A stretch of 64,000 bases of DNA, taken from contig CM043946.1 of the NCBI GenBank assembly GCA_014529385.2, positions 34,120,558 to 34,184,557 on the forward strand, written 5' to 3'. A program made the position numbers and the translations under genes. Positions 1-8,423 of this stretch are shown here, piece by piece (the stretch's first letter is position 1; each line of letters opens with the position of its first letter). The DNA comes from Adiantum capillus-veneris (Eukaryota > Streptophyta > Polypodiopsida > Polypodiales > Pteridaceae). The notes under the pieces were generated by a model, which saw only the letters and a program-made list of their open reading frames with translations, was not told the origin of the DNA and did not search any database.

Positions 1-227
1 TTACTAGATATGTATTGATTTTATGTAGATTCTTTACATTTTAAAATAAGGAAGCTCTTGGACTCAAGCTATGGAAGAAGGAGTGAAGACAACACAAGTG
101 ATGATGGAGCTAATTGGTCAACAAATCACTTGGAAGGAGCTTCTTCATTGGTTGAATGTCCCTAATCAAGCTTCATTTGTACAAATTACACTTGTATCTT
201 AACCTCACTCCTAATCACTCTCTTTCC

Positions 228-236
228 TATATAAAG
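228..236 (+). promoter_or_regulatory. TATA box of E1 LTR promoter
   Basis: TATATAAAG follows a pyrimidine-rich stretch and is repeated at 7932-7940 in the 3' LTR. It is the likely core promoter for element transcription; the start site is not determined. Confidence 0.7.
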
Positions 237-549
237 AGGCCTTCCCCTTTGTAATTTCAAGCCTCCCTCAGCCCATTGAGCCTTTGTATCACTCACCATG
301 AGCCCATAAGCTCATTCATTCACTCTATTCTTGCACATCCTAGAGTGCAAATTGTTTCATGCTAGTAACCTCTCCTCCTCTTACTTATGTTAATTAAGAG
401 AAATGTTTTATATGCGTGTGAGAGTGCTTGATGTGATCTTGGCTAATCCTTGAGTGACTGTTTGGTAATCTATATGCTATTTGTGTTGGGAGTGTTTGAA
501 GTCATCCATTCCTTGTACACACACCACGGTTAATGCTTCATTCATAGTG

Positions 550-550
550 A

Positions 551-619
<69 letters not shown>
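550..619 (+). repeat. (TC)n(TG)n microsatellite in E1 5' LTR
   Basis: TC dinucleotides run to about 576, then TG to about 619. The 3' LTR copy (about 8253-8304) is nearly pure CT with almost no TG. This tract is the main difference between two otherwise near-identical LTRs. Confidence 0.95.
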
Positions 620-621
<2 letters not shown>

Positions 622-736
622 CGGTCCTAGTCCACGCTTCCAAGACTAGGTGGTGCCCTCATCTCATTTCCCTTGTGGCGCAATGGAGTTTGTTTTGGTG
701 TAGAGGCCGCCATTCCAAATTTCCTTCGTCATAAAT

Positions 737-753
737 TGGTGCCCCCACTGAGG
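737..753 (+). other. E1 primer binding site
   Basis: TGGTGCCCCCACTGAGG starts five bases after the LTR end. The leading TGG pairs with a tRNA CCA end. E3 (44064) and E2 (53180, minus) have the same first 11 bases. It is not the usual initiator-Met site, and I could not name the primer tRNA. Confidence 0.8.
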
Positions 754-781
754 AGTTCTCAAGCAGCGCTCTATCAATCCT

Positions 782-919
782 ATGAAGGAAGATCCATCAA
801 ATTCTCCGAGACTTCCACTATGGTCTCCCCAAGAAGCTCGAGAAAAGAAGCGTCTTTATCGACAAACGGCACGTATGCGGGTAAAGAGAGTTAACTACAC
901 ACACCCTTCTTTGCTTTAA
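782..919 (+). CDS. small basic ORF, first ATG after E1 primer site
   Basis: The first ATG downstream of the primer site opens a 45-codon frame. Its centre is strongly basic (REKKRLYRQTARMRVKRV), with proline and serine before it. I recognise no domain. E3 has a different leader ORF that also carries an arginine run, but no clear sequence match. It may be a chance upstream ORF or a small arginine-rich leader peptide. No function is assigned. Confidence 0.3.
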   Translation: MKEDPSNSPRLPLWSPQEAREKKRLYRQTARMRVKRVNYTHPSLL

Positions 920-973
920 GGAAAATCTTGTAGTCATCAAGTCCCTAGGTCAAAAAATTGTGTTGAGTGCTTT

Positions 974-1285
974 GTGGCTAGTGTGAAGACTCTCCCTTTG
1001 AAGCCTCGACTTCAGGTGGTGAAAGCACTCTCAAACTCGGGTATTAACAAGTTTTTGGAGGGGGAGCTACACATCAATGGGGTGCGGTATTGGCAAGAGG
1101 CTACATATGGTGATGCACTCCAACTACTACTAGCAAGAAGGCTCAAGGTGGTTGAGAGGGTAGCCATCGAACCCTATGAACTCTACAAAGCTGAAGATGG
1201 TCACACCAAAGCTAGGCTAATCACTGGTGAGAAAATTCTTCGCATCTCTCAAATGGTGGGATCCAAGAGAGCTCAACTTCAATGA
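974..1285 (+). CDS. leader ORF A of E1, unknown protein
   Basis: An open frame of about 103 codons begins at GTG; there is no ATG near its start, so it would need a non-ATG start or an upstream splice. The translation is mixed and soluble-looking, with an LQLLLARRLKVVERVAIEPYEL stretch spread over residues 50-70 (not a known motif). No counterpart exists in E2, where the primer site lies only about 35 bases from the next ORF. Unknown ORFs ahead of gag are known from some Tat-group elements such as Ogre. That is context, not a homology claim. Confidence 0.35.
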   Translation: MASVKTLPLKPRLQVVKALSNSGINKFLEGELHINGVRYWQEATYGDALQLLLARRLKVVERVAIEPYELYKAEDGHTKARLITGEKILRISQMVGSKRAQLQ

Positions 1286-1318
1286 AGTGCTTCATGGAAG
1301 TTTGTAATTAATGCACCA

Positions 1319-1528
1319 ATGAATAATCCCATTTTCTACAACTTTCAATCAGTTCAGAATATTAGGGTGAATGTGCGCATTGATAGAAAGATTTTTTTCC
1401 AACAAAGATTGGTCTTCTATTTTGGAGCTGAGAGGTTGAGAGAGATATTGCTGTCCCCTGACCCTATAATATTTCCCATTTTGGAGTATAATGTATCTTT
1501 TGATGTTCACATCTTCATCTTGCTTTAA
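1319..1528 (+). CDS. leader ORF B of E1 (conserved 70-residue family)
   Basis: This ATG-started ORF of 69 residues ends in FDVHIFILL. It is clearly homologous to the minus-strand ORF 53128-52916 in E2: both share IRVNV.IDRK, FFQQR, FGAERLREIL and the DVHIFIL end. It is also a diverged paralogue of the next ORF (1538-1750), with the same pattern of K..FQ, a G..RL.EI block, P.I.P and a DV.IF.L end. The alternation of charged and aliphatic residues suggests a small folded domain with a C-terminal beta strand. No known family was recognised. Confidence 0.6.
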   Translation: MNNPIFYNFQSVQNIRVNVRIDRKIFFQQRLVFYFGAERLREILLSPDPIIFPILEYNVSFDVHIFILL

Positions 1529-1537
1529 GCATACTCC

Positions 1538-1750
1538 ATGAATCATAGGGATTTATATGGACCTTTCCAACCTCTTGCTAGACAAACTGTGCATATAATA
1601 GCTAGCACAAAGCTTAGGTTCCAAAACATCATAAGGGACTTACTAGGCCCTCGTCGTCTAGCTGAGATTAATGCATCTATCAATCCATTTATTCTACCCT
1701 TAATAAGATATGATTTGGGCCTAGACGTTTTCATCTTTGTGCTGTATTGA
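1538..1750 (+). CDS. leader ORF C of E1 (conserved 70-residue family)
   Basis: This 70-residue ATG-started ORF begins nine bases after ORF B stops and ends 20 bases before the gag ATG. Its match in E2 is 52832-52620 (minus): shared MNH start, PF.P.ARQ, K.RFQ.IIR, RL.EINAS.NPFILP and DV.IF.L. The E3 ORF 44618-44836 is a weaker match (G.RFLEVLAS..PF.LPL). Conservation between E1 and E2, whose proteins are well diverged, argues that it is translated. Function is unknown. Confidence 0.62.
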   Translation: MNHRDLYGPFQPLARQTVHIIASTKLRFQNIIRDLLGPRRLAEINASINPFILPLIRYDLGLDVFIFVLY

Positions 1751-1770
1751 GAGGAAGGCAACCCACTTTT

Positions 1771-2292
1771 ATGATGGCTTTCCCAAATTTTTTTGGGCGT
1801 AGTGGGGAAAATGCTGGGGATTTTTTGGATAACTTGGAGATGGCTTTCCTTGTCTCCGGGAGGGATGACGAAGCATTGAAATTGAGAGCTTTTCCTTTGG
1901 TGCTCAAAGAAGAAGCTAGGGTATGGTTCCAGGCTCTAGATCCAACCCAAAGAATTGATTGGGAGGGATTGAAGGTGGCTTTCCTACGAAGATTTCAACG
2001 AGCCAATTCGGCAGAAGAACTATGGCAACGGCTTCTGTCCCTTCATCAAGTTGACCCTCATGGTTATGCAACCTATGAGGAAGGTTTTCTGAAACTTTGG
2101 GGGCAATGGTCAGACTCACTAAACCCTGGTGAGCGAGCTCCCAATTGCCTCCAAAAGGATCGATTTATCTCAGGTTTGTACCCCTTGCTAAGGGAGAAGG
2201 TAAAGGGAAAATTTCCAAATGCTTTTGAAGATGCCTTAAGAATTGCTAGGGAAAAGAATAGAAAGATTCTCTATCAAGCCCAAGCTGGCTAG
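1771..2292 (+). CDS. gag: E1 gag (capsid-like part), ends at in-frame UAG
   Basis: 173 residues of the plant retrotransposon Gag type: F...GE....FL.NLEMAFLV near the N terminus, a KLRAFPLVLKEEARVWF block, a W..L..AFL.RF motif, and an LYPLLREKVKGKFP segment. It forms the particle shell in the cytoplasm. The ATG at 1771 was chosen because the open frame upstream overlaps ORF C and lacks an earlier ATG. The frame stops at UAG (2290-2292) but stays open after it for 1546 codons, through the zinc knuckle and pol. The stop is therefore a late mutation or a readthrough site. Confidence 0.88.
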   Translation: MMAFPNFFGRSGENAGDFLDNLEMAFLVSGRDDEALKLRAFPLVLKEEARVWFQALDPTQRIDWEGLKVAFLRRFQRANSAEELWQRLLSLHQVDPHGYATYEEGFLKLWGQWSDSLNPGERAPNCLQKDRFISGLYPLLREKVKGKFPNAFEDALRIAREKNRKILYQAQAG

Positions 2293-5200
2293 CTAGCTTT
2301 GGGAGGCAATATCACAACTATGGAAGCTTCTCACATACCTCCAAATGTGCCTAATGCACTAGACCTCAATAGAGGTCAACAAGAAGATATGCTCCAACAA
2401 ATAAACAATCTCACAAACCAGCTAGAGGGGTTGAGAGTAAATCTTGTGCAGGGTGCAAGAAGGCCTATTGAGGGAAATGGTGGGAATCGGCCACCAATGC
2501 GACGTCAAGCAAGGGAAATGTTGTGTTACAATTGTGGGGAAATTGGCCACGGCATGTATAATTGCCCTCATCCCAGAAGATATGACTACCCTGTCAGAGG
2601 TCCTCGACAACAAGTAAGTCCACCCCGTGCTAGAGCTCAAGCAAAAGAGCAACCGCAACCTCAAATTTTGCAGCCACCTCGTGCTCAAGCTCAAGCCCCT
2701 GCTACTCAACCAAATGTGAGTATCATAAGGATGGAGGAGGTCCTCAAGGGCAGAAGCAACCAGGAAGAAATAGCTAAAGGGAAGATGAAGATAGATGAAG
2801 TGGCTACAATGCCTATCAAACGTGTGCGTGTCCAAGATGAAGTAGGTAAAGAAACAAGCAAGGATGCAAGCAATGAAGCAAGTACATCTCGGGAAACTAA
2901 AGATGAAGCCAAGAAGAGAAAGACCCGTACTAGGTCTCAAATTGACATCTCTGATTTCCCTATGGGATCTCAGACACAACCTTATGACTTGACAGCTGAT
3001 GTGAGTTCTCAAGGACCAAAGATTACTTGGCCACAACTACTTCATATCTCCCCAAAGCTTCGACGACAATGGTCAAAAATGGTGAGCACGAGGGCAAAGC
3101 GAAGTAAGCTAGTAAGTGTAATCAAAGCATATGGTCTCAAGGATATAGTGCCTTTGGTGGAGGCTCAAATCAAAGGACAACGGATTCCAAAAACTTACAT
3201 TGACAGTGGAGCAGAGGTTTGTGTCATGACAGAAAAGCTAATGCATCAATTGGGTTTAGAGGTAATGGAATCATCAAACTTTAGGGCAAAAATGGCCAAT
3301 AATGTCTCTGTCACTTGTGTGGGTGTAGTGAAAGCTTTGAGAGTTTCTGTTTTTGGAATCACTACAGAGGTTGATGCTTATGTGATGCCAGTAAAGGGAG
3401 AAGGATACCCCCTTATTTTAGGACGACCTTGGCTCATGGGTATAGGAGCTAGGCAAGATTGGGCAACAGGAGACTTGGAGTTGAGGCCTCGCATGGGTGG
3501 CCATAGTCGGAAGGTGGTTTATAACCTAAAGAATGGGCGACAAGAGAACCTTGAACTAGAGACGTCAGCTGATGAGTGGAGCTCAAGTGGATGCTCCTCA
3601 TCCATGGACGAGGAAGAGAGTTCAAGTGAAGAGAGTGATAGCACTCTCGAAGTCATGGGCGTCACCATAAAGGAAACTACCTCATCAGAAGACAACCCAA
3701 GGATCCAAATGAAGAATGTGTGGGATGCCAGCCTAGAGGAGATGTTATCCAAGGATATAAAGGAAGAAGAAAAGGAGGGTTATGTAAATGTTCTCAAGAA
3801 GCATGCATCATTGTTTATTTCTGATTACACTCACATTACAGGTGTCACTGCAGTGAAGCATCATATCCATCTAAAAGAAGGGAGCAAGCCAATAGTACAA
3901 AAACTAAGAAGATTAGGAGTTGTGCAACAAAATGCACTGTTGTCTGAGGTGAAGAGACTCTTAGAAGCAGGATTCATATACCCAGTAGAAGATTCAGAAT
4001 GGGTCTCCCCAGTAGTGGTGAGGCCAAAGAAGAATGGTAAATGGCGAGTGTGCGTGGATTACAAGCCACTAAATGCTGCAACAAAGAGGGACCACTTCCC
4101 TCTCCCATTTCAAGATGAGATTCTAAATGAAGTAGCAGGCCATGAGAGATACACAGTGTGTGATGGCTACTCTGGCTACTTTCAAATACGCATTGCAGAG
4201 GAGGACCAGAAAAAGACTACTTTCATCACACCATGGGGATGTTTTGCATTTCGAGTCATGCCTTTTGGTCTCACCAACGCTCCAGCCACTTTTCAACGAT
4301 TCATGAACATGGTCTTCCAACCTTACTTTGGTAAGTCCATAAGGGTTTTCATAGATGACTTTTGTATTTACAGCTCCAAAAGTATGCATCTCGGCAAGAT
4401 TGATGAAGGATTTACTCGTTTAGCTAAGCTGGGTGGACAACTAAACAAGGACAAATGTCACATTGGGGAAAGCAAGGTTACACTATTAGGGCATGTAGTG
4501 TCCATTGATGGAATCGAGGTAGATCCTGAAAAGATAGAAACATTGCTATATCTACCTTCCCCAACTTCCATCAAACAATTAATCTCCTTCTTGCAAAAGC
4601 TAAGATATTTGAGTAGATTCATACACTTACTCTCCCAAGTGATATTTCCTCTACAACAGCTGACTCGTCAAGAGACGCTTATTTGGAGTGAAGAAAGTGA
4701 AGGGCATTTTAGAGAGATTAAAAAAATGTTAGGGTCACTCCCTGTAATCCTCCAACCTTGTTGGGAAGAAACATTCTTTGTAAACCCTAGTGTGGGAGAA
4801 GAAGCCATTGGTGCTGCCCTCCTACAAAAAGATCCAAAAACCTCCTTTATGAGGCCTGTGTATTTTGCTAGCCGCCTCATGGAAAACACAGAGAAGGCCT
4901 ACACCCTAATGGAACAGCTAGTGTTAGCTCTCATGTTTGCGGTAACCAAATTTCGGCCATACTTGCTGCCGAAGAGGTTTGTAATTATCACTGTGGAGGA
5001 TATGTTTCCCTATGCACTACAACATATGGAAATCTCTGACAAAATAGCAAAGTGGGTGGTGCGACTTCAAGAGTTTGATTATACAATACAGGTTGAAAGA
5101 ACAACTCGAGCATGCTTAGCCGACATTTTAACAAACAAGTGCTATGAAAAAGTTTGCCATTTGAAGAGAAAGGAACTTCCACCACCTCCAGCTGTAGAGG

Positions 5201-6930
5201 CTTTGGTCAATGCTTATAGCCTCTACTTTGATGGAGCATACAAGAGAACCAAGGATAAGGCAGCTGCAGGCATCGTGGTCTTATCCCCATTGGGAGAGAG
5301 GATCCATGGTGAAGGGATCACTCTAGAAGATGTCCACTCCAACAATGAATCAGAATATCATGCTCTAATTCATGGCCTTTGTTGGTGCCTCGATAATTCA
5401 ATTAAGAGATTAAACGCTTTTGGTGACTCCATGCTTTTGGTAAGGCAAATGCAAGGTACACGGGCTTGCAAAAATGCCCGTCTCTCTACTAAAATGAGAG
5501 AAGCAAAATCTCTTATGAGGAGATCTAGGGAGGCACAAGTACATCATGTACCAAGAGACCAGAACAAGGATGCAGACCACCTAGCATCATCAAAGTTAAA
5601 TGAGTCAATAGTGGGAGCATTGGCCATCAAACTTCCACTTCAGCAAGGCAAGGAGGACTTGGAAGATATTATGCACATTCTGGAGCAAGGAGAGGCTCCT
5701 AAACACTTGAATGCAGGGGAAAGGCGATGGTTAGCTAGGAAGGCTACCAGGTATCGCATAGTAAATGATGACTTGTATTGTCTTGGTAAGGATAGTGTGC
5801 TTAGGAGAGTTCCTTTGAAGAGTGAAATTGAAGAGATTTTAAAAGCTTGTCACGATGATATGTGCGGAGGACACTTTGCACACGACGTCACTAGTAGAAA
5901 GGTTCTACAAGCTGGGTTTACTTGGCCAAGTCTTCATCGTGATGTCAAATATTGGTGTCAAACATGTGATGAATGCCAGAAAGCAGGACCACGACGGCTC
6001 ATAGCTGAACCTCAGAACCCAATAAAGGTATATGGGCCCTTTGAGAAGTGGGGAATTGATGCCATAGGGCCTCTACCACGCACTCAGTCAGGTAAAGAGT
6101 ACATCATCATGGGAGTAGACTACATGACTAGATGGGCTGAGGCTATGCCGACCAATAGAATTACTGCTAAGGATGTGAGTCAGTTCATCTTTGACCACAT
6201 TTGTTGCCGGTTTGGCACCCCTCTTGAAATACTATCTGATAGAGGACCAGGGTTTAGAGCAGACTTGGTAGGAGAACTCATGAAGAAGCTAAATATTCAG
6301 CATCAACACTCTACTCCTTACTACCCTCAGTGCAATGGTTTGGTGGAAAAGGTAAATGGAATCATTTGCAAAATTCTCACCAAACAGGTACATGCCAGGC
6401 GCCAAGATTGGGACAAACACCTGAATGGAGCTCTATGGGCCTATAGAACCTCCTTCAAAACCACATTAGGGTACACACCCTTTCATTTGGTTTATGGAAA
6501 GGAGGCGCTTTTGCCCATTGAAGTGAAGTTAACAAGTCTTCGAATATTGGGTAGCCAGGTAGGCTCTCAAAAGGAGAAAGTACATCAAAGGATCATGGAT
6601 CTAGAGAGGCTGCAATTGGATCGTGAAGAAGCCATCAACCACTATTCTCAAGAAGCAGAGAAGCGCAGAGAAAAGTTCAACAAAAAGCTAGCATCCAAAG
6701 ACATCAAAAAGGGATCTCTGGTGCTTCGATATGACAATCGCTTCGACACTCGTAAGGATGGAAAGTTTCTTTTCCGATGGGAAGGCCCGTTCTTGGTCAC
6801 CAAAAAGTTCAAAAATGGCTCTTACAGACTTCAAGACATTGATGGTAAAGTGCACAAGACCAGGACAAATGGATGGCGTCTAAAGCCTTATCACATCAGG
6901 ATAAGGTCAGCTCAAGATCAAAGAAAGTAG
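2293..6930 (+). CDS. pol: E1 NC-PR-RT-RH-aRH-IN polyprotein
   Basis: The frame continues in phase from the gag UAG; the first ATG inside it is 2320. Numbering from 2299: a CCHC knuckle (C76, C79, H84, C89); aspartic protease YIDSGAEVC (D302); reverse transcriptase with FIDD at 684-687 in place of YxDD; a first RNase H lacking its first catalytic Asp (NPSVGEEAIG); and a second, archaeal-like RNase H with D978, E1019, D1043 and D1093. Integrase follows with an HHCC finger near 5850-5990, catalytic D1254, D1314 and E1350 (35 residues between the last two), and a GPF-type C terminus (RWEGPF). There is no chromodomain. The polyprotein copies the RNA and inserts the cDNA. There is no internal stop over 1543 codons, so this is an apparently competent pol. 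Confidence 0.95.
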   Translation, partial: LALGGNITTMEASHIPPNVPNALDLNRGQQEDMLQQINNLTNQLEGLRVNLVQGARRPIEGNGGNRPPMRRQAREMLCYNCGEIGHGMYNCPHPRRYDYPVRGPRQQVSPPRARAQAKEQPQPQILQPPRAQAQAPATQPNVSIIRMEEVLKGRSNQEEIAKGKMKIDEVATMPIKRVRVQDEVGKETSKDASNEASTSRETKDEAKKRKTRTRSQIDISDFPMGSQTQPYDLTADVSSQGPKITWPQLLHISPKLRRQWSKMVSTRAKRSKLVSVIKAYGLKDIVPLVEAQIKGQRIPKTYIDSGAEVCVMTEKLMHQLGLEVMESSNFRAKMANNVSVTCVGVVKALRVSVFGITTEVDAYVMPVKGEGYPLILGRPWLMGIGARQDWATGDLELRPRMGGHSRKVVYNLKNGRQENLELETSADEWSSSGCSSSMDEEESSSEESDSTLEVMGVTIKETTSSEDNPRIQMKNVWDASLEEMLSKDIKEEEKEGYVNVLKKHASLFISDYTHITGVTAVKHHIHLKEGSKPIVQKLRRLGVVQQNALLSEVKRLLEAGFIYPVEDSEWVSPVVVRPKKNGKWRVCVDYKPLNAATKRDHFPLPFQDEILNEVAGHERYTVCDGYSGYFQIRIAEEDQKKTTFITPWGCFAFRVMPFGLTNAPATFQRFMNMVFQPYFGKSIRVFIDDFCIYSSKSMHLGKIDEGFTRLAKLGGQLNKDKCHIGESKVTLLGHVVSIDGIEVDPEKIETLLYLPSPTSIKQLISFLQKLRYLSRFIHLLSQVIFPLQQLTRQETLIWSEESEGHFREIKKMLGSLPVILQPCWEETFFVNPSVGEEAIGAALLQKDPKTSFMRPVYFASRLMENTEKAYTLMEQLVLALMFAVTKFRPYLLPKRFVIITVEDMFPYALQHMEISDKIAKWVVRLQEFDYTIQVERTTRACLADILTNKCYEKVCHLKRKELPPPPAVEALVNAYSLYFDGAYKRTKDKAAAGIVVLSPLGERIHGEGITLEDVHSNNESEYHALIHGLCWCLDNSIKRLNAFGDSMLLVRQMQGTRACKNARLSTKMREAKSLMRRSREAQVHHVPRDQNKDADHLASSKLNESIVGALAIKLPLQQGKEDLEDIMHILEQGEAPKHLNAGERRWLARKATRYRIVNDDLYCLGKDSVLRRVPLKSEIEEILKACHDDMCGGHFAHDVTSRKVLQAGFTWPSLHRDVKYWCQTCDECQKAGPRRLIAEPQNPIKVYGPFEKWGIDAIGPLPRTQSGKEYIIMGVDYMTRWAEAMPTNRITAKDVSQFIFDHICCRFGTPLEILSDRGPGFRADLVGELMKKLNIQHQHSTPYYPQCNGLVEKVNGIICKILTKQVHARRQDWDKHLNGALWAYRTSFKTTLGYTPFHLVYGKEALLPIEVKLTSLRILGSQVGSQKEKVHQRIMDLERLQLDREEAINHYSQEAEKRREKFNKKLASKDIKKGSLVLRYDNRFDTRKDGKFLFRWEGPFLVTKKFKNGSYRLQDIDGKVHKTRTNGWRLKPYHIRIRSAQDQRK

Positions 6931-6971
6931 GCTAGAGGCATAAATACCCCTAGCCAGGTTTGGGGGGGCTA
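6930..6971 (+). promoter_or_regulatory. E1 pre-PPT hairpin and polypurine tract
   Basis: GGCTAGAGG (6930-6938) pairs with CCCCTAGCC (6947-6955), with one mismatch and an 8-base loop. The polypurine-like tract GGTTTGGGGGGG follows at once and ends two to three bases before the LTR TG. E3 and E2 have the same arrangement. The tract primes plus-strand DNA; a role for the hairpin is inferred only from its recurrence. Confidence 0.7.
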
Positions 6972-8252
6972 TGATCCGAGCCTATCACAAATTTTTGTTT
7001 ATCATATTTTGTTGGTTTTCCTTGCTTCTAGAGGTTTACAATAAAAGAAAGAGTGAGAACAACCTCTTGGAATTTTTTTTTAAAAAAAAAATGAATTTTT
7101 CTTGACTAGTTCACCGGAGGTGAAAGGTAGAGGGAGAACCTAGTGGTAAAGGGAAGGGAAAATATGTAAATGTGAAAAGAAAAGATATGATGTGGTTGTG
7201 GAGCCATGCACCCATGATTCAAGGGTCATGAGTGGCTCATATCATCATGGCTTTGGAGCCATATGATGATTCAAACAAATGGGACCCAAGTGGAAGACTT
7301 GGTAAAGGAAGAAACAAGGCACATGATTTTGTTGAATTTTTAAAAAATACTTCCACTCCGATCCAAGAAAAGTTGTCTTCATCAAAGTTGTAACTGACGA
7401 GCTGAAGATTCTGGCCATATTTTTTTTATAATTTTTGCATCTACGGTCTAGGAGATATGGCCAAAATGGTGGACGCCAGTTTTTTCAACTGTGGTGGAGA
7501 CCACCCCCCTACCTTTACACACACACACCCTTCCTTTTCCACATTGAGACCTTCTTTGAAATCAGCTATTAGTCTTCCCACCCTCCTCTCCTTCCTCCTC
7601 TCTCTCAAGCTCAAAAACCCATCAAAGTTCCTCTTCTAATCACCTCTCAAGTCATGCTTAATCTTGTTGTAATTCATAAGTTCTCATTCAACCCCTTTCT
7701 ATTATTACTAGATATGTATTGATTTAATGTAGATTCTTTACATTTTAAAATAAGGAAGCTCTTGGACTCAAGCTATGGAGGAAGGAGTGAAGACAACACA
7801 AGTGATGATGGAGCTAATTGGTCAACAAATCACTTGGAAGGAGCTTCTTCATTGGTTGAATGTCCCTAATCAAGCTTCATTTGTACAAATTACACTTGTA
7901 TCTTAACCTCACTCCTAATCACTCTCTTTCCTATATAAAGAGGCCTTCCCCTTTGTAATTTCAAGCCTCCCTCAGCCCATTGAGCCTTTGTATCACTCAC
8001 CATGAGCCCATAAGCTCATTCATTCACTCTATTCTTGCACATCCTAGAGTGCAAATTGTTTCATGCTAGTAACCTCTCCTCCTCTTACTTATGTTAATTA
8101 AGAGAAATGTTTTATATGCGTGTGAGAGTGCTTGATGTGATCTTGGCTAATCCTTGAGTGACTGTTTGGTAATCTATATGCTATTTGTGTTGGGAGTGTT
8201 TGAAGTCATCCATTCCTTGTACACACACCACGGTTAATGCTTCATTCATAGT

Positions 8253-8308
<56 letters not shown>

Positions 8309-8423
8309 TGTAGCGGTCCTAGTCCACGCTTCCAAGACTAGGTGGTGCCCTCATCTCATTTCCCTTGTGGCGCAATGGAGTTTGTTTTGGTGTAGAGGCC
8401 GCCATTCCAAATTTCCTTCGTCA
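6972..8423 (+). repeat. E1 3' LTR
   Basis: Starts TGATCCGAG just after the polypurine tract and ends TTCGTCA at 8423. Length is 1452 bases. The segment 7705-8423 matches 1-731. It holds a TATA box at 7932-7940 and a CT microsatellite at about 8253-8304. The start is inferred from the TG after the tract, since the matching 5' end is outside the window. Confidence 0.88.

Larger units (their letters stand above)
1..731 (+). repeat. E1 5' LTR, 3' portion
   Basis: Aligned with the 3' LTR, window base 1 equals 7705. The LTR ends in TTCGTCA at 731, where the two copies diverge (TAAATTGG versus CTACCTAC). About 730 bases of this LTR lie left of the window. It contains the TATA box and a long TC/TG microsatellite. 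Confidence 0.93.
1..8423 (+). mobile_element. E1: Tat-like Ty3/gypsy LTR retrotransposon, 5' end cut by window
   Basis: The first 731 bases match 7705-8423, so they are the 3' half of the 5' LTR of an element whose 3' LTR is 6972-8423. Between them lie a primer site, four short leader ORFs, gag, a long pol and a polypurine tract, all on the plus strand. Domain order is NC, PR, RT, degenerate RNase H, second RNase H, integrase, with no chromodomain, which fits the Tat group. Outside the microsatellite I count two substitutions in about 700 aligned LTR bases, so insertion was recent. The target duplication cannot be checked because the left flank is outside the window; the right flank begins CTAC. 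Confidence 0.95.

Noticed and set aside
2422-3036. A 204-codon open frame on the minus strand of E1.
   Set aside because: It is antisense to the gag-pol frame (zinc knuckle and linker), has biased composition and no motif.
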